Of a stretch of 16,753 nt of DNA, positions 7,066 through 13,713 are shown piece by piece. How positions within the stretch are numbered: position 1 is the stretch's first letter; every line of letters starts with the position of its first letter. The DNA comes from Planctomycetaceae bacterium (GTDB lineage Bacteria > Planctomycetota > MHYJ01 > SBBU01). Under the pieces are notes generated by a model. The model worked only from the letters and a program-made list of their open reading frames with translations, did not search any database and was not told where the DNA came from. The stretch covers positions 1 through 16,753 of the forward strand of contig SBBU01000363.1 in assembly GCA_005239585.1 (NCBI GenBank), in the 5' to 3' direction. The translations under genes and the position numbers were made by a program.

Positions 7066-9843
7066 TTACCTTACATAGCAGTTCCGGACGCAATCTTTTT
7101 CGTCAAAGGGCCTTGGCATCACAAAGCAATAGGCTTTATAGCGGATCTCGCTCCAAGCAAGCTCTGGGACTGGATGACCCGGAAAAAGCGGAATCTTTAC
7201 GGGAGTAAACTGGATGCGAACACGAATATATGAGCGACCTTCGGTCAAATCACGCGGGACAAGAAACTCGTCGTCTCGAAATCTGCGGTTTGATGTCTGT
7301 ACAATATGTTGGGCTGACCCCAGCTCATCTGGCGGAAAAGAATAAACACATGTATTAGAGCCTGCTAAATACCATGTCCCGGCATGTTTCCACTGATGAT
7401 TGCCAGAACCAACATCTGCAATGTAGACCTCTGCACACTGATTCGGGAGAGAGTAATCAAGTGTCCGCCGCATGAGAACACCGAGATTGCCAGGCTCAAG
7501 CTTTAAAGTAAATTCAGAGGTCCCCTTGGTAAATCTTCCTTTTTCTGTATGAGCAGGATAAACCTCAGGTCCTCTGCCATCAACCTTTAGCGCCTTGACT
7601 ATTGAGCTATCCTTGTCATCTATAATCTGAAACTTTCCTTCAATTTTCGTTACATTTTCTGTATCTAACACTATTTCCAAGCGATCTTTTGGATCCTTTT
7701 TCATTGGGTCTTTGAAATCAGGTCGACTCGATTGAGTTGTGCTCAGCCAGATCTGATCAATTACATGCGGGACTTCTCGCGGTTGTATCCTGAGTTTATG
7801 CCTCCCGGATTTTTTGAATAAAACTGTTTGCGGAGGAAACTTGATGTGAGCGCTGTTCCACCCAAAAGTGTTTGCCGAATAGCCTTCCCGCCAGTTTCCA
7901 AATCCTACTGGATTATTATATGTTTCCCCTAGTTGATCTGTCCCTATCAGATCATCAAACTGTATCCAAACTGCATCAGTAAAAATAGAACCGTTCAGAC
8001 CCTTTCCACGGAGCCAAATATAGTATGTCTTATCTGCATCCGCTTCAAACTCCATCTCTGCGTAATTTGGGGGATTTGCAAAGGGAGACAAGTAAGGAGC
8101 AATCGTCTCTACTCCACATTCATAGCGCGATGTGATCTCCACAGGCTTGGAGGCATCGGGTGATACATAGTCGTGAGAACGCTCATTCTCTAGGTTTCCT
8201 ACATCAAGTTGGTCTGTTAGAATTAGTGATGGGCTAGGAATGCCATACCAGTATGTAACCGTCTCATAATGCTCCTTTGAATGATTCTCTCCGCCATGCT
8301 CCAATCCGATCACAGCATTTTTTCCGAATGGCATAAGGTCAGCAATGAGAAAACGATAGGCAGATTGGATCAAGTCCTCAGGACATTTTGCCTCTTTTGG
8401 GCCTTTCGCGCCAACAGGGTGACCAGCAAATGGAAGTGTCATGTTTTGTCCGCCCCAATAATCGCCTCCACCATTCCATTCCTCTGTACCTGTCCCATAT
8501 GCCTGCGGGGTGAGGCTGTCATCGAAGAAAAATCGCGGATCACCCTCAAGTGTATTGAGGAATGCGCGATGGGAAAAAATTATAGATGTACCTACAAAAT
8601 GGCCAGACCAATCTTTTTTTCCTTCAATCCCCCGGGTATCGAGCAAAACCAAGTCCTTACCAGCTTCTGGTGAGGGAAGATCCCGATAGGTGGCATGAAA
8701 ATATGCAACATGGTTTGCAGGCCCTTTGTAGGGCATGAAACGGAGACCCCAGCGGATGCCAGCAATCTCTTTTTTTGTCCCAATAAGTTCAATCTTAGCA
8801 GATCGAAAGAATGGCATGGGAAAATAGCAAGCCATGTTCACTCGCTTTTCATCAAAGCGCACATTGATTGGGAAACCCTTGACAAGATATTCCCGTCCAT
8901 CCCGATTGTATAGAGTCCCAGTTCCAAAAAATAGGGCCACTGGTGCATAAATGGATGGAGATTGTTGATCATCCCATGTTACACGGATCATAGCCCGTGA
9001 GAAAACAATTGCATCTTCACGAGCTACTGACAGCTCTAGAGCACGCAGCATACAAGGCGCCTCTGTTATCTTTGCCAGAACTATGGAATCCTCTTTTGGC
9101 AGTCTTGTTTCTCCGGATCGCTCTTGAATCCCCATCTTTTTGCCTTGTGGTGTGTCGGCCCGCGGCACAAGATCAGTTCCTGAACGAGAGATCAGCTCCA
9201 GCACATCCTTGTCAGGCGATGTCTTACCATCCCATGAAACGATCGGCCGAGATAGCTTGGCACCCCTAACGAATTGGTGATAAATATAGTATCCCGTCCC
9301 GTAATGCGTGCGTGAATAGGCCATTCGAAACGAACGTTCAAACGGGATAGGAACCCACATTAAATCAGCTCCCTTGGTAACAGACCAAGTCCATGTCAAT
9401 GGATTGGGGAAGAGATGTTCTGGAATAAATACAGAATCCTTCACAGGTTTCTTTGGATCTGCCGTGCTTGTTTCTTTTACAATATGATCAACCCCGTCCA
9501 CCTCATAATGCCACGGACTGCCATGCCAGTGGTTGTAGCGGGCAAAGTAGAGGACCCCCTGCCCCTTGACATCAAGCGTAACATTAAAATCCTCCGCCTG
9601 CTGATAGAGGTAATGACTCGCATCCGCACTGTGGTTGCCGCCCATTCGATCATAGGTGCTTCGCATATAGGCCCGCGCCCCTATGCGCAGATATGGCAAC
9701 CGATCCCACATTCGATAGGCATCCAGCCCTACAGGGATCTCAGATGGCTCATTTGCCAGATAGGCCAGATTTTCTGATCTTTTTTTGACCTCACATCCAA
9801 TGAACAGGAGAAAGAGGAAGCAACAAGCAAATCTATATCCCAT
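7066..9843 (-). CDS. DUF2961 (GH172-related) lipoprotein with long C-terminal extension
   Basis: A 925-residue protein. Residues 1-17 form a lipoprotein signal ending FIGC (Cys17), so it is probably anchored and exported. The DUF2961 core spans roughly 45-545. GTGTEEWNGGGDYWGG (450-465) corresponds to the family TGTED motif, and GLEHGGENHS with YWYG (near 513-534) to the second conserved Glu-containing block. Glu454 and Glu515 are thus candidate catalytic residues. Characterised GH172 members cleave or make fructose- or arabinose-containing glycosides; most of the family is untested. About 380 residues after the core look beta-rich, possibly carbohydrate-binding, but I recognise no domain. 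GGGAGGG at 9854-9860 supports the start. The gene is divergent from the prenyltransferase-like gene, and a relic of a second copy lies at 11163-11207. Confidence 0.85.
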   Translation of the reverse strand: MGYRFACCFLFLLFIGCEVKKRSENLAYLANEPSEIPVGLDAYRMWDRLPYLRIGARAYMRSTYDRMGGNHSADASHYLYQQAEDFNVTLDVKGQGVLYFARYNHWHGSPWHYEVDGVDHIVKETSTADPKKPVKDSVFIPEHLFPNPLTWTWSVTKGADLMWVPIPFERSFRMAYSRTHYGTGYYIYHQFVRGAKLSRPIVSWDGKTSPDKDVLELISRSGTDLVPRADTPQGKKMGIQERSGETRLPKEDSIVLAKITEAPCMLRALELSVAREDAIVFSRAMIRVTWDDQQSPSIYAPVALFFGTGTLYNRDGREYLVKGFPINVRFDEKRVNMACYFPMPFFRSAKIELIGTKKEIAGIRWGLRFMPYKGPANHVAYFHATYRDLPSPEAGKDLVLLDTRGIEGKKDWSGHFVGTSIIFSHRAFLNTLEGDPRFFFDDSLTPQAYGTGTEEWNGGGDYWGGQNMTLPFAGHPVGAKGPKEAKCPEDLIQSAYRFLIADLMPFGKNAVIGLEHGGENHSKEHYETVTYWYGIPSPSLILTDQLDVGNLENERSHDYVSPDASKPVEITSRYECGVETIAPYLSPFANPPNYAEMEFEADADKTYYIWLRGKGLNGSIFTDAVWIQFDDLIGTDQLGETYNNPVGFGNWREGYSANTFGWNSAHIKFPPQTVLFKKSGRHKLRIQPREVPHVIDQIWLSTTQSSRPDFKDPMKKDPKDRLEIVLDTENVTKIEGKFQIIDDKDSSIVKALKVDGRGPEVYPAHTEKGRFTKGTSEFTLKLEPGNLGVLMRRTLDYSLPNQCAEVYIADVGSGNHQWKHAGTWYLAGSNTCVYSFPPDELGSAQHIVQTSNRRFRDDEFLVPRDLTEGRSYIRVRIQFTPVKIPLFPGHPVPELAWSEIRYKAYCFVMPRPFDEKDCVRNCYVR

Positions 9844-9893
9844 AAATATCGAGCCCTCCCAAAACCTATGAGCCTATCCGATACTTGCCGTGA

Positions 9894-9922
9894 ATCTTAA
9901 CAAGATAATCACTTATTGCCAA
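9894..9922 (-). promoter_or_regulatory. Candidate promoter of the DUF2961 gene
   Basis: Read on -, TTGGCA (9917-9922, five of six) and TAAGAT (9894-9899, four of six) are 17 bases apart. The predicted leader is about 45 bases and includes the GGGAGGG ribosome site. Confidence 0.35.
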
Positions 9923-9943
9923 TAACTGTGACTAATTTGGAAT
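9916..9943 (+). promoter_or_regulatory. Candidate promoter of the prenyltransferase-like gene
   Basis: TTGCCA (9916-9921) and TGGAAT (9938-9943) are 16 bases apart. The -35 shares bases with the - strand -35 of the DUF2961 promoter inside TTATTGCCAATAA, so the two divergent promoters would overlap and could compete. Weak evidence. Confidence 0.22.
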
Positions 9944-10011
9944 GCAGAGTCAGATCAAGAAAGCAATTGGGAGACATTTATAATGAAAAAATCAAACCCC
10001 AGGTGTCATTT

Positions 10012-11160
10012 ATGCGTATAACTTGCATGAGGCATAATATTAGGCGGACGGCAAGCCTACTTGTTGTCATTGGTATTTTTATCATCGGTAGTTCTGCTGG
10101 CGATCAGGGAAAGACTCAAAAAAAGGAACCTCTAAAGCTGACAGGCAAGGTAGAGAGTGAGGTCTTGAATAAAACCATACAAAAAGCGATAGATTTCTTA
10201 AAAAGCAAGCAGGATGACAAGTCGTGGCGTTTTGACGGAAAGAATATAGCCGGTTTGGGAGCGATGGTGACCCCTCTTTGTCTTACCGCAATGGCATGCA
10301 TGGCCCTCTCTTTTCATTCCGCTGATCTAGACAAGTCAAGCAGCGAGGCGATCGAAAGAGGTCTAAATTTCATACTGAATAACAAGCATAAAAAAAAGAC
10401 AGATGACGCTCTGACCTGGTCTTTTGCCCCTATTTTATCATTTATGACTCATCAACTCGGCAGGGAAACCTCCGAAGAGATGCGCGTAAAAATTAAGGAT
10501 TATGCTGCGCATGTCGTTGAGTGTATAGGGTTGTGCGCGAGGAAAAATGGTGGATGGGATTATACAAAGTCGAAAACTACTACGAGCTCCTTGACGGGAG
10601 GTATCCTCGCCGCCCTTTTGGAAGCCAAGGCAGCAGGAATAGATGTCCCTGCCAAGCTTATCGAAAACACCGCAGCGGAGATCGAGAGGTGCAAGAGTAA
10701 AGATGGCGGTTACGATTACTATGGGCCTGGAGCCAGGAAGGAAGATAATGTTGCAGGATATCTCAAGGCGTCAATGGGAAGATTGTGCGCATGTGAGCTT
10801 GCGCTCTTTCTTATCGGCAGGCGAAAAGCGGAGGACCTCAATGCAGTTATCGAAACGTTTCTTAAAAATAGAGGGCACTTGGATAGGGTGCGAGGAAACA
10901 GCGGCGCACACGTTAAGAGCGAACACTGGAATGCCTCGTATTATTTCTTGTTCGGACATTACTATGCGGCCAGGCTTTGCCGCTATCTCGATGCTGAGAC
11001 CCATAAGAAGGTAATTCCATACCTGCAAGAGGTTTTCATTCTTACACAGGATTCGGACGGAAGTTGGATTGATCATCCAGCCGTAGGGAAGACATATGGC
11101 GTAGCAATGGGCCTTTTAACACTTGGTGAGCTCCAAGCTCCATTAATAAAAGCGAAATAA
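10012..11160 (+). CDS. Secreted prenyltransferase/squalene-oxidase-repeat (terpenoid-cyclase-fold) protein
   Basis: The frame is open from TTG 9916, but ATG 10012 is preferred. AGGTG at 10001-10005 is correctly spaced, and the protein then begins with a basic stretch (MRHNIRR) and a hydrophobic core (SLLVVIGIFIIGSSAG), a Sec-type signal. That gives 382 residues. Repeats of the alpha-alpha barrel type are visible: AIDFLKSKQDDKSW, CARKNGGWDY, CKSKDGGYDYYGPG and LTQDSDGSWIDHPAVGKTYGVAMGLLTL. I see no DXDD-type cyclase motif. Such exported proteins are common in some lineages and usually have no assigned activity. Its divergent partner is the DUF2961 lipoprotein, which may mean shared regulation at the cell surface. 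A function should not be assumed. Confidence 0.75.
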   Translation: MRITCMRHNIRRTASLLVVIGIFIIGSSAGDQGKTQKKEPLKLTGKVESEVLNKTIQKAIDFLKSKQDDKSWRFDGKNIAGLGAMVTPLCLTAMACMALSFHSADLDKSSSEAIERGLNFILNNKHKKKTDDALTWSFAPILSFMTHQLGRETSEEMRVKIKDYAAHVVECIGLCARKNGGWDYTKSKTTTSSLTGGILAALLEAKAAGIDVPAKLIENTAAEIERCKSKDGGYDYYGPGARKEDNVAGYLKASMGRLCACELALFLIGRRKAEDLNAVIETFLKNRGHLDRVRGNSGAHVKSEHWNASYYFLFGHYYAARLCRYLDAETHKKVIPYLQEVFILTQDSDGSWIDHPAVGKTYGVAMGLLTLGELQAPLIKAK

Positions 11161-11162
11161 GG

Positions 11163-11207
11163 ATTAAAATCCTCTGCCTGCTGATATAGGTAATGACTCG
11201 CATCTGC
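11163..11207 (-). pseudogene. 45-bp relic of a second DUF2961 gene
   Basis: It matches 9583-9627, inside the DUF2961 gene, at 42 of 45 positions in the same orientation. On - both encode ADASHYLYQQAEDFN (residues 73-87 of the intact protein). The three differences are third-position and synonymous (GCG to GCA twice, CTC to CTA). The match ends at codon boundaries, and a TAA in the same frame (11208-11210) lies immediately 5' of it on -. It begins 3 bases past the prenyltransferase-like stop. It looks like what remains of a diverged paralogue or a recombination footprint. Confidence 0.7.
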
Positions 11208-11313
11208 TTATATGATCTGGAATCCTATTTTTTGCCCTTGGATATCAATATCCACGTTCAGATCTTGCTTACACGCAACTATACTTGACACAAGTGTGTC
11301 GTACAAAGTGCGC

Positions 11314-11341
11314 TTGATATTGATATACAATGCTATACAAT
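11314..11341 (+). promoter_or_regulatory. Candidate promoter and operator of the toxin-antitoxin-like pair
   Basis: TTGATA (11314-11319) and TACAAT (11336-11341) are separated by 16 bases, each five of six to consensus. TATACAAT occurs twice in this stretch (11324-11331 and 11334-11341), one helical turn apart. Such phased direct repeats are plausible binding sites for the ribbon-helix-helix protein encoded about 75 bases downstream, consistent with autoregulation. Confidence 0.4.
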
Positions 11342-11361
11342 ATTAGCAAAAGAGAAAAAAG

Positions 11362-11400
11362 CCTACCTGCGGCAAGCCCTGCCCGACGGCAGGCAGGTGG
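11362..11400. repeat. GC-rich palindromic repeat before the antitoxin gene
   Basis: The core stem is CCTGCC-CGAC-GGCAGG (11378-11393). Outer arms CCTACCTG (11362-11369) and CAGGTGG (11394-11400) pair with one mismatch. It lies between the candidate promoter and the antitoxin ATG, so it would be in the leader. It may be a REP-type element or an attenuator; there is no T run. Confidence 0.5.
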
Positions 11401-11415
11401 CAAAGGCGGGATAAA

Positions 11416-11817
11416 ATGAAAAAAATGCTGAATAAAAAGACTAGACAATTTAATGTACGAATACCAACTAGGTTGCTCGAAGACCTTGCGGATTTCAATA
11501 AGGGAGAGTCAATGAGTTCGATCGCCATTCAGGCGCTGACAGAGTGGGTCCGAATGAATAATTTTCCAGGCATCGACTTTAGATGGACCCCCACAGGCCG
11601 AAAGCCGCACGTAACAGGGACTGGATTATCAGTCTGGGAGCTCTATCACATCTGGAAAGATCACAACGAAAACATAGAAAAACTATTGAAGAACTATCCT
11701 CACATATCACGGAGCCAGGTAAATGCCGCTATTTCCTATGCCAAAGCTTACCTTGATGAAATCTCAGCAGGAGAGTGGGGAACAAAGCCGCCTTTTGTCC
11801 AAAAAGTGAAGATATAA
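11416..11817 (+). CDS. RHH-DUF433 antitoxin-like protein
   Basis: A 133-residue protein in two parts. Residues 9-46 (RQFNVRIPTRLLEDLADFN, then a helix to LTEWV) look like a ribbon-helix-helix DNA-binding domain. Residues 50-115 fit DUF433: FPGIDFRWTPTGRKPHVTGTGLSV, then WKDHNENIEKLLKNYPHISRSQVNAAISYAKAYLDEI is the family's helical tail. DUF433 proteins often pair with DUF5615 PIN-like proteins as presumed antitoxins. The next gene starts one base after this stop. The ATG at 11416 has a weak purine-rich site (GGCGGG at 11405-11410). It probably binds the upstream repeats and the partner protein; that is inference from the family. Confidence 0.8.
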   Translation: MKKMLNKKTRQFNVRIPTRLLEDLADFNKGESMSSIAIQALTEWVRMNNFPGIDFRWTPTGRKPHVTGTGLSVWELYHIWKDHNENIEKLLKNYPHISRSQVNAAISYAKAYLDEISAGEWGTKPPFVQKVKI

Positions 11818-11818
11818 G

Positions 11819-12181
11819 GTGGGGGAGAAATTCCTGCTGGACGAACACATCAGCCCACTTGTTGCGTTTAAGTGCAGAAAAGAGGGTGTTGATGTCATTT
11901 CTCTCGCAGAAGCAGGGTTCTTGGGGGCAGATGACCTGACTATATTCCGCAAATCAGTGCAGGATCAGAGGATAATAATAACATATAACAGTTCAGATTT
12001 TGCCAAACTCTTTGTAGATATGCTAAAAGAAGTCAAGTCTATCCCCGGGGTTGTATTTGTGAACGCGGAAAAATTTCCAACAAGCGATATAAAAAAGATC
12101 GCCAAGGCACTTGTAAAACTAGCCGGGATGATAGACCAAGCAGAAACAGATCCCACTGGAGGGATCTACTTAACAAGTTAA
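11819..12181 (+). CDS. DUF5615 PIN-like protein, putative toxin nuclease
   Basis: A 120-residue protein starting at GTG 11819, one base after the antitoxin stop, so translation is probably coupled. Acidic residues fit a PIN-like active site: Asp8 and Glu9 in FLLDEH, Asp38/Asp39 in LGADDL and Asp60 in ITYNSSDF. The DUF5615 family is related to PIN nucleases, and VapC-like RNA cleavage is the usual presumption; activity is unproven. Full length for the family with no visible damage. It ends 5 bp from the convergent SDR gene. The RBS is weak and overlaps the preceding gene. Confidence 0.8.
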   Translation: MGEKFLLDEHISPLVAFKCRKEGVDVISLAEAGFLGADDLTIFRKSVQDQRIIITYNSSDFAKLFVDMLKEVKSIPGVVFVNAEKFPTSDIKKIAKALVKLAGMIDQAETDPTGGIYLTS

Positions 12182-12186
12182 ACTCA

Positions 12187-12939
12187 CTACACCCTGCTAA
12201 GATAACCGCCATCAATAATCAAGGAACTGCCAGTCATGAAGGAGCTTCTCTCTGAGGCAAGAAAGAGGATTGCGTGAGCCACTTCTTCAGGAGATGCGAT
12301 GCGGCCCAGAGGGTGATCCTTTCCCGATTTCTTGAGCTCTTCTTCGCGATTCGCGCCCTCTGGCATCTCTCCCCAAAGCATTGGGGTATTCACAGCACCG
12401 GGACAGACACAGTTCACACGAATATTTTTTGTTGCCAAGTCCCTTGCCATGCTCTTCGTAAGACCTACAAGTCCTGCCTTTGAAGCCATGTATGCACAAG
12501 AATTTTCCAACGGCGCATAGGCAACCACTGAGGCACAGTTGACAATTGAGCCGCCTCCGCCACGAAGCATCTCAGGAATCATCCTGCGCGAGCAAAGAAA
12601 TGGACCCTTGAGATTCACTGACATGATTCGATCCCATTCTTCAGGCGATGTCTCTGTTACAGGCGTGTCAAAGTAAATGCCAGCGTTATTTACCAGTACA
12701 TCAATCTTGCCAAAATTCTCTAATGTGCTAGAGGCCATTCTATCCACCTGTTGCTGGGATGTAATATCTGCCTCGATTGGCAATATTGAACTATGCGCTT
12801 TAGCGGTCTCCTGAACTGACTTGGAATTTACATCCACTGCAACAACCTTTGCACCTTCGTTTGCAAAGAGCAGAACAGTCGCCCTCCCTATTCCAGAACC
12901 GGCGCCAGTAACGATCGCTACTTTACCTGACAAAAACAT
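12187..12939 (-). CDS. Short-chain dehydrogenase/reductase (SDR) 1
   Basis: A 250-residue classical SDR. Cofactor motif TGAGSGIG (11-18), NNAG (84-87), catalytic Ser137, Tyr150 and Lys154 (YMASK), and Asn109 are all present, as is the C-terminal IIDGGY. Asp36 at the end of the second strand favours NAD over NADP. It ends the operon with GH38 and SDR 2, starting 6 bp after the SDR 2 stop with TGAGG as a likely RBS overlapping that stop. In a glycosidase operon a sugar or ketodeoxy-sugar-acid dehydrogenase is the best guess; substrate cannot be read from the sequence. It shares only family-level similarity with SDR 2, so this is not a recent duplication. Confidence 0.9.
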   Translation of the reverse strand: MFLSGKVAIVTGAGSGIGRATVLLFANEGAKVVAVDVNSKSVQETAKAHSSILPIEADITSQQQVDRMASSTLENFGKIDVLVNNAGIYFDTPVTETSPEEWDRIMSVNLKGPFLCSRRMIPEMLRGGGGSIVNCASVVAYAPLENSCAYMASKAGLVGLTKSMARDLATKNIRVNCVCPGAVNTPMLWGEMPEGANREEELKKSGKDHPLGRIASPEEVAHAILFLASERSSFMTGSSLIIDGGYLSRV

Positions 12940-12945
12940 ATAACC

Positions 12946-13713
12946 TCATTTCAATAACAGTCCGCCGTCAATTACCACATTTGTACCAGTAATGAATGAA
13001 GCCGCGTCGGAACAAAGATAACAGGCCAGTTCAGCAACTTCCTCCGGCCGCCCTACTCTGGCCATCATCTGCCTATCAGCGAACTGCTTCCGAGCCAAGA
13101 GAGGATCAGGCGCATTTTGTATCCTGTCGTACAGTGACTCGGTCTCTATAGTGCCGGGAGAAATTGCATTGACGCGAATCCCATATTGAGCAACATCTAT
13201 TGCGAGCGCCCTTGTCAACGCAACTATCGCCCCCTTGGTGGCCGAGTAAACAGATCTGTTTTTCAGACCAATCACGGCAGCAGCTGATGCCATGGAGAGG
13301 ATCACGCCGTTTCGACGCTGAATCATGTGCGGCAGTGCATACTTGCATCCGAGAAAAACACTCTTGGCGTTTACATCCATCTGTTTATCCCATGACTCTT
13401 CCGATACATCATGAAGATCCCCGCCCTCCACGATTCCGGCGTTATTAAAGAGGATATCGAGTCTGCCGAAATTACGAATGGTCTCTTCGATCATGTCCTT
13501 TACCGATTTTGATTGTGAAACGTCAGCCGTAATGGGACAAGCACGACCACCCTCTTTGCAGATCTCATCGGCAACACCCTTGGTGCCATGAGCATTTAGA
13601 TCCACAACTGCAACGCTAGCCCCCTCACGCGCAAAAAGAATTGCAGTGGACTTGCCCATCCCAGCTCCCGCCCCCGTAATAATTGCAACTTTATCTTCAA
13701 GTCTCATATTCAT
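12946..13713 (-). CDS. Short-chain dehydrogenase/reductase (SDR) 2
   Basis: A 255-residue classical SDR: TGAGAGMG (13-20), Asp38 suggesting NAD, NNAG (90-93), Asn115, Ser143, Tyr156 and Lys160 (YSATK), and the terminal VVIDGG. The ATG at 13713 shares its A with the GH38 TAA (TAATG), so coupling is likely. ATG 13707 (MRLEDK) is the alternative start and matches the usual SDR N terminus. Pathways that oxidise fucose or rhamnose use two SDRs, one at C1 of the sugar and one on the ketodeoxy acid; having two here fits but does not prove such a route. Confidence 0.9.
   Translation of the reverse strand: MNMRLEDKVAIITGAGAGMGKSTAILFAREGASVAVVDLNAHGTKGVADEICKEGGRACPITADVSQSKSVKDMIEETIRNFGRLDILFNNAGIVEGGDLHDVSEESWDKQMDVNAKSVFLGCKYALPHMIQRRNGVILSMASAAAVIGLKNRSVYSATKGAIVALTRALAIDVAQYGIRVNAISPGTIETESLYDRIQNAPDPLLARKQFADRQMMARVGRPEEVAELACYLCSDAASFITGTNVVIDGGLLLK

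Noticed and set aside
7032..9898. 11-bp match CCGTGAATCTT at 7032-7042 and 9888-9898 flanking the DUF2961 gene
   Set aside because: Too short, with no extension on either side; expected by chance or weak at best.
9916..10011. N-terminal extension of the prenyltransferase-like protein from TTG 9916
   Set aside because: It would bury the signal peptide behind 32 polar residues, and ATG 10012 has its own ribosome site.
9983..10021. 12-codon + frame with GGGAGA before it, overlapping the ATG at 10012 (possible leader peptide)
   Set aside because: Too short to support; the purine-rich site is likely chance and no regulatory codon run is seen.
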